From: Arthrobacter agilis
GTDB taxonomy: Bacteria; Actinomycetota; Actinomycetes; Actinomycetales; Micrococcaceae
Reading direction: 5' to 3'
Assembly: GCF_002157505.1 (NCBI RefSeq)
Contig: NZ_NFSC01000030.1
Location: 372,001 to 436,000 of the forward strand
Length of the DNA stretch: 64,000 nt
Part shown: piece by piece, positions 43,296 to 54,007 of the stretch
Position numbering within the stretch: the stretch's first letter is position 1
How the letters are laid out: every line of letters begins with the position of its first letter
Position numbers and translations under genes: made by a program
The notes under the pieces: model-generated
What the model was told of the DNA's origin: nothing
Database searches by the model: none
Seen by the model: the letters and a program-made list of their open reading frames with translations, nothing else

Positions 43296-44278
43296 CAGCG
43301 TGCCTCCTCGCTGCGCTCGAGCCTCGTCTGCACGAGGACGAAGATGATGCTGACGACGGCGATGACCACCGTCAGCGCGGTGGCGATGGTTGCGCCGTAG
43401 CCCACCTGCTGGGACTGGAAGAACTCGCTGTAGGCGTAGTACGCGGGGACGATCGTGGAGGTCCCGGGTCCACCGCCGGTGAGGGCGTAGATGGGGCCGA
43501 AGACCTTGAGCGCTGCGATGGCGCAGGTGAGGGTGACCACGAAGATCTCGGGCCGGATGATGCTGACGGTGATGGCGCGGAAACGCTGGAACCAGTTGGC
43601 GCCGTCGAGCTCCGCGGCCTCGTAGAGTTCCGGGTCCACGCGTTGCAGCGCCGCCATGAAGATGACCACCGGGTAGCCGAGCTGCACCCAGACCATGATG
43701 ACCATGATGCTCGGCAGGGCCGTGGCCGGGTCGCCGAGCCAGTTGCCCTGCAGGTTCCCCAGCCCGACGGCGGCCAGCACCTGGTTCAGGGCGCCGTTCT
43801 CGGGACGGAGGATCCAGCCGATCACGATCGCCGCGATGACGCCGGGAAGGATCTGCGGCAGGTAGTAGGTGGCGCGGAGGAAGCTCGCCACGCGGCCGCC
43901 GAATTTCCGGCCGATCAGGTCGAACAGCATCGCGGCGAGGACGAGCCCCACCACCGTGGGCACCACGACCATCGCGATGATCATGGCCACGGAGTTGCGG
44001 AAGGAGGTCCAGAACGTGGTGTCGCCGAAGAGCTCCACCCAGTTCTCGAGGCCGATGAACTCCGGCGGGCGGATGCCGCGGTACGAGGTGAAGGTCAGGT
44101 AGACGTTCCACAGCAGCGGCACCACGATGATCAGCGTGAGCAGGCTGAGGCCGGGCAGCAGGTAGAACCAGAAGGACCCGCTTTTGGAGCCGGGGATGAG
44201 GCTGTGGGTGGCACGGGATGTGGAACGGGGGGCACGGGAGCGCGGGACGCGCTCCTTCGACCGGGTTGCGATCGCCAT
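43295..44278 (-). CDS. Carbohydrate ABC transporter permease (MalF type)
   Basis: A 327-residue permease: a basic hydrophilic start, then SFWFYLLPGLSLLTLIIVVPLLWNVYLTFTSYRG, FRNSVAMIIAMVVVPTVVGLVLA and the coupling loop YEAAELDGANWFQRFRAITVSIIRPEI, with ALTGGGPGTSTIVPAYY at the end. It pairs with the downstream MalG-type gene. It follows the binding-protein gene after 99 bp. Confidence 0.92.
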   Translation of the reverse strand: MAIATRSKERVPRSRAPRSTSRATHSLIPGSKSGSFWFYLLPGLSLLTLIIVVPLLWNVYLTFTSYRGIRPPEFIGLENWVELFGDTTFWTSFRNSVAMIIAMVVVPTVVGLVLAAMLFDLIGRKFGGRVASFLRATYYLPQILPGVIAAIVIGWILRPENGALNQVLAAVGLGNLQGNWLGDPATALPSIMVIMVWVQLGYPVVIFMAALQRVDPELYEAAELDGANWFQRFRAITVSIIRPEIFVVTLTCAIAALKVFGPIYALTGGGPGTSTIVPAYYAYSEFFQSQQVGYGATIATALTVVIAVVSIIFVLVQTRLERSEEAR

Positions 44279-44377
44279 GGGCTTGCACCTTCCAAGGGCA
44301 GGGATAGGCGGGTTTGCGGCCGTCCGTGCCGCCGGTCCGCGAAGGGCACCGGCGGCACGGCACGGAGGGAGTGCGGG

Positions 44378-45682
44378 CTAGCCGACGATGTCGTCGACGC
44401 CCTCCTGGTACTGGTCCCCGATCTGCTGCTGGAACTCCTCCGGCGACGTCGTGCCGTTCATCAGCTCCTGGAGGCCGGCGTTGAGCTCGTCGTAGAAGGT
44501 GGGAGTGGGCCAGTCCGGGTAGAAGGCGATGCCGTCCTTCTCGGTGAGCTCATTGAAGTTCGCGATCAGCTCGGAACTCTTCTCGTCCGTGATGTCGGCC
44601 GGATCGGCGGCAACGGGGACGCCGCCATTGTTGCCGATCAGGTTCTGGATCTCCGGCCGCATCGTGATGTCGATGAACTTGTACGCGAGCTCCTTGTTGG
44701 CGGCGTTCTCCGGTACTGCCCACATGTTGCCTGCGGAGCCCGGTGCCAGCTCGGCCTCGGGGAAGAGGAAAGTACCCCACTCGAAGCCCGTGGCCTCCGT
44801 GGTGAACCTGTTGTGCCACCAGCTGCCCGAGAAGAAGATCGGGTTGGTGCCGTTGATGAAGGCGGTGCCGGCATCCTCCGCCGTCGACCCCGTGGCGTTG
44901 GTGGAGATGTAGCCCTTGTCCGTCCAGTCCTTGACCGTCTCGGTGGCGAAGGAGACCTCCTCGCCCTGCCAGTCCACCGGGTTCTTGTACAGCTGGTAGT
45001 CCTCCACCCAGCCGCGGTCCGCCTGCGTCAGGGCGAGCTGGTACCAGAGCTGGCCGAGCGGGTACTCCGCCGCGGACTCGGCCATGGGAGTGACGCCCTT
45101 GTCCGTGAACGCCTGCAGCACGTCCTCGAACTCATCCAGCGTGGTGGGAACCTCGAGGCCCGCCTCGGCGAACATGTCCTTGTTGTAGTAGACCTCCACG
45201 AACTCCCCGTAGTTGGGGACGCCGAACCAGCTGCCCGAGCCCATGATGCCCTGCTCGTCGTACTTCGCAGTGGTCTGCAGGGAGGGTGCGAGCTTGTCGT
45301 CCCAGCCGTACTGGTCCACGGCGTCGTCGAGGTTGGTCAGCAGGCCCTGGCTGGACAGCAGCCCCGCCGTGGCATTGCCCTTGTTGTACTCGAGGAGGTC
45401 GGGAGCCTCGTCGGAGTTGAGCACCTGGCTCGCGGTGGACCGGATCTGCTCGAAGCTGCGCTCCTCGAACTCGACCGTCGCGCCGGTCTCCTCCTCGAAC
45501 ACCTTGATGGCCTCGTTCCAGGCGATGCCCATGGCGCTCGTGTCGCTCTCGAAGTGCCAGAGCTTCAGGGTGTCTCCCTCACCGCCCTCGTTGCCCGAGC
45601 CGCCGTCCGAGCCGGAGCATCCCGACAGGACGAGTGCGGCGGCCGTGAATGCGGCCCCCAGGATCAATCTGTTCTTGTTCAT
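44378..45682 (-). CDS. Sugar-binding lipoprotein of ABC transporter (family 1)
   Basis: A 434-residue family-1 solute-binding lipoprotein. The signal ends LSGC (Cys22), followed by a Gly/Ser-rich linker. LKLWHFESDTSAMGIAWNEAIKVFEEETGATVEFEERSFEQI, GVPNYGEFVEVYYNKDMFAEAGLEVPTTLDEFEDVLQAF and AINGTNPIFFSGSWW-like segments are characteristic. It is the first gene of the alpha-xyloside operon, behind a palindromic LacI site. The ligand is probably a xyloside oligosaccharide, inferred from the GH31 partner. Confidence 0.92.
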   Translation of the reverse strand: MNKNRLILGAAFTAAALVLSGCSGSDGGSGNEGGEGDTLKLWHFESDTSAMGIAWNEAIKVFEEETGATVEFEERSFEQIRSTASQVLNSDEAPDLLEYNKGNATAGLLSSQGLLTNLDDAVDQYGWDDKLAPSLQTTAKYDEQGIMGSGSWFGVPNYGEFVEVYYNKDMFAEAGLEVPTTLDEFEDVLQAFTDKGVTPMAESAAEYPLGQLWYQLALTQADRGWVEDYQLYKNPVDWQGEEVSFATETVKDWTDKGYISTNATGSTAEDAGTAFINGTNPIFFSGSWWHNRFTTEATGFEWGTFLFPEAELAPGSAGNMWAVPENAANKELAYKFIDITMRPEIQNLIGNNGGVPVAADPADITDEKSSELIANFNELTEKDGIAFYPDWPTPTFYDELNAGLQELMNGTTSPEEFQQQIGDQYQEGVDDIVG

Positions 45683-45727
45683 GGCTACTTCCTTGTAGTG
45701 GTCGGCGGTCGTCCTTTGACGACCGCG

Positions 45728-45755
45728 TCTATCGAAACGTTTCGACTACGGGCAA
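45728..45755 (-). promoter_or_regulatory. LacI operator and predicted promoter of the xyloside operon
   Basis: TCGAAACGTTTCGA (45732-45745) is a perfect 14-bp palindrome with the central CG usual for LacI operators. It falls between TTGCCC (45755-45750) and GATAGA (45733-45728) on the minus strand, 16 bp apart, so repressor binding would block the promoter. Confidence 0.75.
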
Positions 45756-45802
45756 GAGGCCGTCGTCGAGGTGGATCTGGTGAGTGGATAGGGATGCCGG
45801 CG

Positions 45803-46819
45803 CTACAAGCGCCGGCGGGGTGCCGCAACCGAGCCGTGGTCGCGGTACTTGGGCGCGACGAGCTCGACGCGCGGTTCGACGGTGGCGTCGAGCTGCTGCA
45901 CTGCCAGCTCGACCGCACGGGTACAGGAGTCCGCTGGAACCAGCGGGATGACATCGAGTGGCGGTGTGAAGGTGGACGTGTCGAAGGTGGGCACGCCCGC
46001 GATGACCGAGAGGTCGCCTGGAATGGAGAGTCCCCGGCCGGCGACGGCCTCGAGGATGGCCTTGTGGACACCCTCCTCCGCATGGACCACGAGCCCGGTG
46101 GGCGCCGGGTCGGCGTCGAGGACGCCGAACAGCGCTTCGCGCACCTGCGGTGCGTCGTTCTCGACCATGGAGAACCGGGCCGGGACCCCGCGCTCGGAGG
46201 CCCTGCGCAGGAAGCCGTCGCGGAACCGCATCGGGAAGTTGGAGCCCCGCTCGTAGACGGCTTGCGGGTGGCCGAGCAGCGCGAGCGAGGTGTGGCCGGC
46301 GTCGACCAGCCGGTCCACGGCGAGTGCTGCCGCGGCCTCGAAGTCCAGGTCCACGCAGACCAGCCCCTCCGCGTTCCCCGGCACACCGATGAGTGCTGCC
46401 GGGACGCCGAGTGATCGCACGAGGTCCGCGCGCTCGTCGTTGAGGGAGACATCAAGGACGATGATGCCGTCAACGAGCCTGCTCGAGGAGACCCTGCGCA
46501 GCCCGTCCGTCGCTTCGTCCTCCGTCAGCAGCAGGACGTCGTAGTCGTACTTCCTCGCCGCCGTTGCTACCGCGAGGACGAAGGCCATGTGCGCGGGTGT
46601 GGAGGTGTCGCTCCTCAGGGGAGCCGTGAGGGCGAAGATCCGGGTCCTCGTTCCGGCGAGCATCCGGCCTGCGGCATTGGGCATGTAGTCGAGCTCCCGC
46701 ACCGCCTGATCGATTCTCAGGCGGGTCTTCTCCCCGATGGGCCGCTTGCCGCTGAGGGCATAGGAGACGGTACTGATGGACACACCGGCGACACGCGCTA
46801 CATCGTGGATGTTGGCCAT
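45803..46819 (-). CDS. LacI-family regulator of the alpha-xyloside operon
   Basis: A 338-residue LacI repressor. The HTH is NIHDVARVAGVSISTVSYALSG (3-24) with hinge NAAGRMLAG, and the ligand domain contains DGIIVLDVSLND, VCVDLDFEAAAALAVDRLVDAGH and TGLVVHAEEGVHKAILEAV. It lies immediately upstream of the binding-protein gene, same strand, 120 bp apart. Operators of the TCGAAACGTTTCGA type stand before both genes, so it likely controls the operon and itself. Confidence 0.9.
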   Translation of the reverse strand: MANIHDVARVAGVSISTVSYALSGKRPIGEKTRLRIDQAVRELDYMPNAAGRMLAGTRTRIFALTAPLRSDTSTPAHMAFVLAVATAARKYDYDVLLLTEDEATDGLRRVSSSRLVDGIIVLDVSLNDERADLVRSLGVPAALIGVPGNAEGLVCVDLDFEAAAALAVDRLVDAGHTSLALLGHPQAVYERGSNFPMRFRDGFLRRASERGVPARFSMVENDAPQVREALFGVLDADPAPTGLVVHAEEGVHKAILEAVAGRGLSIPGDLSVIAGVPTFDTSTFTPPLDVIPLVPADSCTRAVELAVQQLDATVEPRVELVAPKYRDHGSVAAPRRRL

Positions 46820-46876
46820 GCCGACTCCTGTGTCTGCTGGGATACGGGCCGGAAAGACTTCTCCGGCAACTGATCG

Positions 46877-46890
46877 TCTAAACGTTTCGA
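46877..46890. promoter_or_regulatory. LacI operator before its own gene
   Basis: TCTAAACGTTTCGA, a near-perfect palindrome differing in one position from the operator before the binding-protein gene, 58 bp ahead of the lacI start; implies autoregulation. Confidence 0.75.
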
Positions 46891-46976
46891 CGACCGGTTG
46901 CCAGTACGCTACGTCACATTCGCGATCACGACAAGGGGTTTGTGGGGCAAGGGAACAAAACTTTCCCCAAGAACGG

Positions 46977-47010
46977 CAACAGGCCACCGGGTTGCCCCGG
47001 TGGCCTGTTG
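46977..47010 (-). terminator. Terminator of the MFS efflux gene
   Basis: Fifteen-base arms CAACAGGCCACCGGG and CCCGGTGGCCTGTTG enclose TTGC, 15 bp beyond the stop of the DHA2 transporter gene on the minus strand. Confidence 0.82.
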
Positions 47011-47025
47011 TTCGATGGGATCCAA

Positions 47026-48891
47026 TCAGCGCTTGGCGCCCGCGCGGTCGGACAGTTCGGCGTCCAGTTCGGACAGTTCCTGCGCCACCCGATCCAGGTC
47101 CGCCTTGGAGATCGCCACCGGTCCCGCACTGTGACGGCCGCGGGACGGCTTCAAAGCGACGACGTCGGACTCCCCCGCAACAGCTGCTGCGTGTGCGCCG
47201 TCCTTGCGTGCGGAGTGGACGGCCGGTGCGGCAGCCGGGGCTCCTGCGACCGCGGGCGTGGTGCCCGTTGCCGCGGGTGACATCGATGCGGCGGGACCGG
47301 CGGGTGCGGTCTGGGCGAAGTCGACCGTACGCCGCAGCGGGGTCTCCTTGATGAACAGCACGCACACGAGCCCGATGGCCGCGACGACCGCCGTGATCAG
47401 GAAGATCAGGGCTGTGCTGTCGCCGTAGGCAGCCCGCACGATGTCGGCGATCGGCGCGGGGAGGTCGACGAGGTCGAGCGAGCCGCCGGCCGCACCGCCG
47501 CTGGTGGGGATGCCCGCCGCCGCGAGGCCCTCGGTGGTCTTGTTCTCCACCTGGGTTCCCAGGATGGCACCCAGGACGGCGACGCCGGCAGCCCCACCGA
47601 GCGAGCGGAAGAACGCAACGGAGGCACTGGCGGAGCCGATGTCCTTGACCGCGACGGTGTTCTGCACCGCGAGGACGAGGTTCTGCAGCATCAGGCCGAG
47701 GCCCATGCCGAAGACGAAGGTGTAGATGCCGACGACCCAGAGTTCCGTGAGGTGGTCGATCGTGCCGGCGAGCCCGAGGCCCGCGATGAGGAACAGGCCG
47801 CCCGCGATCAGGTACCTCTTCCACTTGCCGAACTTCGTGACGAGCTGACCGGCACCGATGGATCCGAGCAGGTTTCCGGCGATCATGGGCAGCGTCAGCA
47901 GGCCTGCCTCGGTGGGCGTGGCGCCGCGTGCCACCTGGTAGTACTGGCCCAGGTAGCTCGAGGTGGCGAACAGCGCGATGCCGACGGCGATCGAGGCGAT
48001 GATGGCCAGGGCGGTGGTGCGCTCGGAGATGATCTTCAGCGGGATGATGGGCTCGGCCACCCGGGACTCGACCACGAGCAGGAGCGCCAGCAGGATGACG
48101 CTGCCACCGACCATGAGGGCGCTCTCGCGGGAGAACCACTCGTAGTAGCCCTCCTTGCCGGCGAAGGAGACCCAGATGAGGAGGAGGCTGACGCCGGCAG
48201 TCAGCAGGATGGAACCGAGCCAGTCGATCCGGGCCTTGCGGCGCGCGTCGGGGAGCTTGAGGGTGACCTGCAGCAGGATCAGGGCGATGATCGCGAGCGG
48301 CACGCAGACGAAGAACGTCCAGCGCCAGCCCAGGGGTGAGTCGACGATGAAGCCGCCGAGGAGGGGTCCGCCGGCCGTGGCGACGGCCATGACGCCACCC
48401 ATGTAGCCGGAGTACCGGCCGCGCTCACGCGGGGCGATGATGGTGCCGATGATGGCCTGCGCCAGAGCGGTCAGGCCGCCCATGGCGACACCCTGGATGA
48501 CGCGCGCGGTGAGCAGCAGCGGGATGGTCTGCGCGAGGCCCGCGAGGACGGAGCCCGCCACGAAGATCACGATGCTGACCTGCACCAGGATCTTCTTGTC
48601 GAACAGGTCGGAGAACTTGCCCCAGATCGGGGTGGTCGCCGCATTGGCGAGCAGCGCGGCCGTGATGACCCAGGCGAAGTCCGTCTGCGAGCCGTTGAGG
48701 TCGCTCATGATCGTGGGCAGGGCGTTCGCCACGATCGTACTGCTCAGGATCGCCGTGAACAGGCCGGCCAGCAGGCCCGTGAGCGCCTGCAGGATCTGCT
48801 TGTGGTTCATGGGCTCAGGAGCCCCGTGGTGCGGAGCCCGGGCCGGTTGCGGCGCGGGCGCGGTTTCCGCCGTGGTGGAGTGGGTGGCCAT
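47026..48891 (-). CDS. DHA2-family MFS drug efflux transporter (14 TM)
   Basis: A 621-residue major facilitator protein of the 14-helix DHA2 (EmrB/QacA) class. LDSTIV-like SSTIVANALPTIMSDLNGS in helix 1, WVITAALLANAATTPIWGKFSDLFDKK and RVIQGVAMGGLTALAQAIIGTIIAPRERGRYSGYMGGVMAVATAGGPLLGGFIVDSPLGWRWTFF (motif C) are present. The C-terminal 110 residues are Ala/Pro-rich and end in a coiled helix (DLDRVAQELSELDAEL), an unusual soluble tail. It overlaps the marR stop by one base and is likely induced by MarR ligands. Confidence 0.92.
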   Translation of the reverse strand: MATHSTTAETAPAPQPARAPHHGAPEPMNHKQILQALTGLLAGLFTAILSSTIVANALPTIMSDLNGSQTDFAWVITAALLANAATTPIWGKFSDLFDKKILVQVSIVIFVAGSVLAGLAQTIPLLLTARVIQGVAMGGLTALAQAIIGTIIAPRERGRYSGYMGGVMAVATAGGPLLGGFIVDSPLGWRWTFFVCVPLAIIALILLQVTLKLPDARRKARIDWLGSILLTAGVSLLLIWVSFAGKEGYYEWFSRESALMVGGSVILLALLLVVESRVAEPIIPLKIISERTTALAIIASIAVGIALFATSSYLGQYYQVARGATPTEAGLLTLPMIAGNLLGSIGAGQLVTKFGKWKRYLIAGGLFLIAGLGLAGTIDHLTELWVVGIYTFVFGMGLGLMLQNLVLAVQNTVAVKDIGSASASVAFFRSLGGAAGVAVLGAILGTQVENKTTEGLAAAGIPTSGGAAGGSLDLVDLPAPIADIVRAAYGDSTALIFLITAVVAAIGLVCVLFIKETPLRRTVDFAQTAPAGPAASMSPAATGTTPAVAGAPAAAPAVHSARKDGAHAAAVAGESDVVALKPSRGRHSAGPVAISKADLDRVAQELSELDAELSDRAGAKR

Positions 48892-49454
48892 CAGAGTGCT
48901 TCCTTCGTGATCTCGGACGAGGGGTCCAGGTGGTGACGGCCGTCATTGCCCGTGCGGTGTGCTGTGGTGCGGGGTGCTCTGGGAGCGTCCAGGGCGGTGT
49001 GTCCTGCTGCTCCCGATGCGGCGGAGCGGAGGGCTGCGGTGAGGTGCCGGACCGACGACGACGCCGCCTCGGCCTCGCTCTCGGTCCAGTCGGAGAGGAT
49101 CTCCTGCAGGGTCTCGGCCCTGCGCTCGTAGGTCTCTGCGAGGTAGCTCTGCCCCTCCCCCGACAGCGAGAGGAGGCAGGCCCTGCCGTCCAGCGGATCC
49201 GGCGTGCGGACCACGAAGCCGTACTGCTCGAGGTCGGCCAGCTGCCGGCTCAACGCCGACGGGCCGATACCGAGCTTCCCCGCGAGCGCCGACGCACGCA
49301 TCGGGCCGCCCTCGCCGATGAAGAAGAGGACCCCGGTGTGAGCGGGCCCCAGCTCCGAGTACTTCATGGTGGATGCAGTCACTCCCCGCAGTGCGCGCTG
49401 CAGGTCGAAGATATTGTGCACCAGCTCTGCAGCGGTGTGCTGCGCTACTGACAT
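48891..49454 (-). CDS. MarR-family transcriptional regulator
   Basis: A 187-residue MarR regulator: YSELGPAHTGVLFFIGEGGPMRASALAGKLGIGPSALSRQLADLEQYGFVVRTPDPLDGRACLLSLSGEGQSYL is the winged helix, with the R-x-D-x-R-D-like wing (PDPLDGR). The ATG at 49454 has AGGAG in front. The C-terminal 35 residues are extra and basic/His-rich. It is the first gene of a marR-MFS operon with an inverted repeat next to the promoter, so it should repress both. Confidence 0.9.
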   Translation of the reverse strand: MSVAQHTAAELVHNIFDLQRALRGVTASTMKYSELGPAHTGVLFFIGEGGPMRASALAGKLGIGPSALSRQLADLEQYGFVVRTPDPLDGRACLLSLSGEGQSYLAETYERRAETLQEILSDWTESEAEAASSSVRHLTAALRSAASGAAGHTALDAPRAPRTTAHRTGNDGRHHLDPSSEITKEAL

Positions 49455-49472
49455 TCGGACTCCTGGCCTCAT

Positions 49473-49521
49473 TTACTTCGTTGCTCTAAGTAACTGTACG
49501 CCTGCCGTTTCGTTAGGTCAA
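49473..49521 (-). promoter_or_regulatory. Promoter and operator of the marR-MFS operon
   Basis: On the minus strand TTGACC (49521-49516), 17 bp, TACAGT (49498-49493) forms a near-consensus promoter. The inverted repeat TTACTT-9-AAGTAA (49473-49493) begins at the -10 box and covers the start site, as for a MarR operator. Confidence 0.75.
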
Positions 49522-49786
49522 CTAAATAAACACCGCCCGAGGTGATGCCTCAACTGGTGCGGCAAGCCGCCCTTTCCCTGGACGACACGCCGTCGACCGC
49601 CGGATACTGTGCGTCGACCGAGGCTCCACCCGGCGCCCCGCGGTCCCCCTTTGCGTCAAGAATGTCGGGAAACGGCCCGGAACGCTTGCGGTTGCGGCCG
49701 CCGCCCTGTTAGGCCTGATACACAAGGGCAGTTGGATCACCTGTCGGGAAGTGCCCACCCCCGGGCCACGGAAGAGGACGTTCGCC
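49522..49786. other. Intergenic stretch before the FdhF-like gene
   Basis: Together with the marR promoter this divergent gap is 332 bp. I see no gene, hairpin or repeat I can support in this part. It must hold the promoter of the oxidoreductase operon, but no convincing -35/-10 pair stands out. Confidence 0.5.
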
Positions 49787-52204
<2,418 letters not shown>

Positions 52205-52232
52205 CCGGGAGCACGACCGGCGGCAGGATCAG

Positions 52233-53471
52233 GTGCAGGACCAGCAGCGCCGGGTCATCCGGGTCCTCGTCGTCGCCCAGATCCTGGGTGGGGTCGGAGC
52301 CGGGGCGACCCTGTCCCTCGGGGCGCTGCTCGCCGCCGAGACGTCGGGCTCGAGCGCCTGGTCCGGCATGGCCGCGACCATGGCTACCCTCGGTGCCGCT
52401 GCGGCCGCCGTTCCCCTCGCGTCCCTCGCCCAGCGCAGGGGTCGCCGCACGAGCCTCGCGACGGGTGCCGTCGTTGCCGGCTGCGGTGCGCTGCTTGCCA
52501 TCACGGCAGCCTCGCTCTCACTGTTCCCGCTCCTGCTCGGAGCACTGGTGCTTCTCGGGGTCGGGTCGGCAACAAGCCTGCAGGCACGGTTCGCCGCCAT
52601 GGACCTCGCCGACGACGCGACCCGCGGACGCAGCCTCGCCGTCGTGGTCTGGTCCACTACCATCGGCGCCGTCCTCGGCCCGAACCTGTTCGAACCCGGC
52701 CAGGCCCTGGCGGGGGTGCTCGGCATCCCTCCACTCAGTGGAGGCTTCGTCTTCTCCGCGGCAGCGCAGGCCGCCGCCGCGGCGGTCTACTCGCTGGGGC
52801 TGCGCCCTGATCCCCTCCTGACCGCACTGCAGCGTGAGGCAGCGGACCGCCCGGCAGGGAGCCCGCCGGAGAGGCGGCGCGGGCTCGCCATCCTCGCCCG
52901 GAATCCTGCCGCGCGTTTCGCCGTCGTCAGCATCGCGGTGGGCCATGCCGCCATGGTCTCCGTCATGTCCATGACACCGGTGCACCTGCACGACCACGGG
53001 GCGGGACTCACGGTCGTGGGACTGACCATCAGCCTGCACGTGGCGGGGATGTACGCGCTGTCCCCCGTCTTCGGTTGGATCGCGGACCGGGCCGGGAAGA
53101 CGCAGGGCATCCTCTGCGGTCAGGTACTCCTGCTCGTAGCACTCCTGATCGCCTGGCGGGGCGCCGGGTCCGAGGGGTGGGTGACGGCGAGCCTGGTGCT
53201 GCTGGGACTCGGCTGGTCCGCGTGCGTCGTCTCGGCGTCGGCCCTGCTGGCCGGCGCCGTCGACGTCGCCGAGCGCGCGCCGGTCCAGGGCTCGTCGGAC
53301 CTCGTCATGAACCTGGCCGGCGCCCTGGGAGGGGCCCTCGCGGGCCCGGCCCTTGTGCTGCTGGACTACTCCGGGCTCGGCCTGGGCGCCGCCGCGCCCG
53401 TCGCCGTCGTGCTGGTGTGGACGCTCACGCGGCTGGCGGGAGTGCGGGCCCGGACCGCTGCGGCGGCCTGA
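52233..53471 (+). CDS. MFS transporter (12 TM, unassigned)
   Basis: A 412-residue major facilitator with 12 helices: VLVVAQILGGVGAGATLSLGALLAAETSG, PLASLAQRRGRRTSLATGAVVAGCGALL (motif A region), DLADDATRGRSLAVVVWSTTIGAVLGPNLFEPG and, in the second half, PVFGWIADRAGKTQGI. GTG at 52233 is used with AGGA at short spacing, 28 bp after the oxidoreductase stop, so they probably share a transcript. The substrate is unknown; an anion related to the oxidoreductase is a guess. Confidence 0.82.
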   Translation: MQDQQRRVIRVLVVAQILGGVGAGATLSLGALLAAETSGSSAWSGMAATMATLGAAAAAVPLASLAQRRGRRTSLATGAVVAGCGALLAITAASLSLFPLLLGALVLLGVGSATSLQARFAAMDLADDATRGRSLAVVVWSTTIGAVLGPNLFEPGQALAGVLGIPPLSGGFVFSAAAQAAAAAVYSLGLRPDPLLTALQREAADRPAGSPPERRRGLAILARNPAARFAVVSIAVGHAAMVSVMSMTPVHLHDHGAGLTVVGLTISLHVAGMYALSPVFGWIADRAGKTQGILCGQVLLLVALLIAWRGAGSEGWVTASLVLLGLGWSACVVSASALLAGAVDVAERAPVQGSSDLVMNLAGALGGALAGPALVLLDYSGLGLGAAAPVAVVLVWTLTRLAGVRARTAAAA

Positions 53472-53477
53472 CGGCAG

Positions 53478-53792
53478 CTACTGCGCCGACCCCGTCCAGC
53501 CCTTCTCGTGCTGCGTCTCCTCGTCCTTCGTGATGATGGTCGTCACGGTGTTCGCGGCCTTCTCGACGGCGGCGCTCGTCTCCTCCCGGCTCTCGGTCGT
53601 CACGGTGCCCGCCGCGTAGCCGACGAGGAAGGCGCTGATCGCCCCGGCATGCGGGGACACGAGGGAGGAGGATCGCTCCGCCAGCTCGACGATCCTCGGG
53701 TGGTCCACTTCGAGATCGAGGATCTGCAGGGCCTGGGTCAGGGTGCGGCTCCACTCGCTGAGGGTGCGCTCTTCGTCGTCGGGCGTTGCCAT
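53478..53792 (-). CDS. DUF6457 domain protein
   Basis: A 104-residue helical protein: ERTLSEWSRTLTQALQILDLEVDHPRIVELAERSSSLVSPHAGAISAFLVGYAAGTVT. This matches the short DUF6457 domain found in actinobacteria, sometimes fused or adjacent to molybdenum-cofactor guanylyltransferase (MobA), which fits its place beside a molybdopterin enzyme. GAGGAGA precedes the ATG at 53792. It is convergent with the MFS gene, 6 bp apart. A role in Mo-cofactor handling is inference. Confidence 0.75.
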   Translation of the reverse strand: MATPDDEERTLSEWSRTLTQALQILDLEVDHPRIVELAERSSSLVSPHAGAISAFLVGYAAGTVTTESREETSAAVEKAANTVTTIITKDEETQHEKGWTGSAQ

Positions 53793-53899
53793 GGGATCTC
53801 CTCGGGTCGGGTGCAGTCCGGGGCTGCCGGCCCGCGGCCGGCAACACTCCCCCAAGCTTTAGCACCAGCAATCCATCCCTTCAATGCCTGGCGCTTCCC

Positions 53900-53928
53900 T
53901 TGACTTCGTTCCCTACCGGGGATGTAAT
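53900..53928 (+). promoter_or_regulatory. Predicted promoter of the beta-helix gene
   Basis: TTGACT (53900-53905), 17 bp, TGTAAT (53923-53928) is a good vegetative-type promoter, leaving a leader of about 70 nt before the ATG at 54008. Confidence 0.6.
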
Positions 53929-54007
53929 TTCAGAACAACTCAGGTGACACGATTCACTACGAGGGCCACCAACGGCAGGACTACCTCGACGGAGAGGAAC
54001 CATAAGC

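Noticed and set aside
43220-46414. Open frame of over 1000 codons on the plus strand across the sugar ABC genes
   Set aside because: Shadow of the MalF/MalG/binding-protein/LacI genes on the minus strand; low-complexity charged product, no motif.
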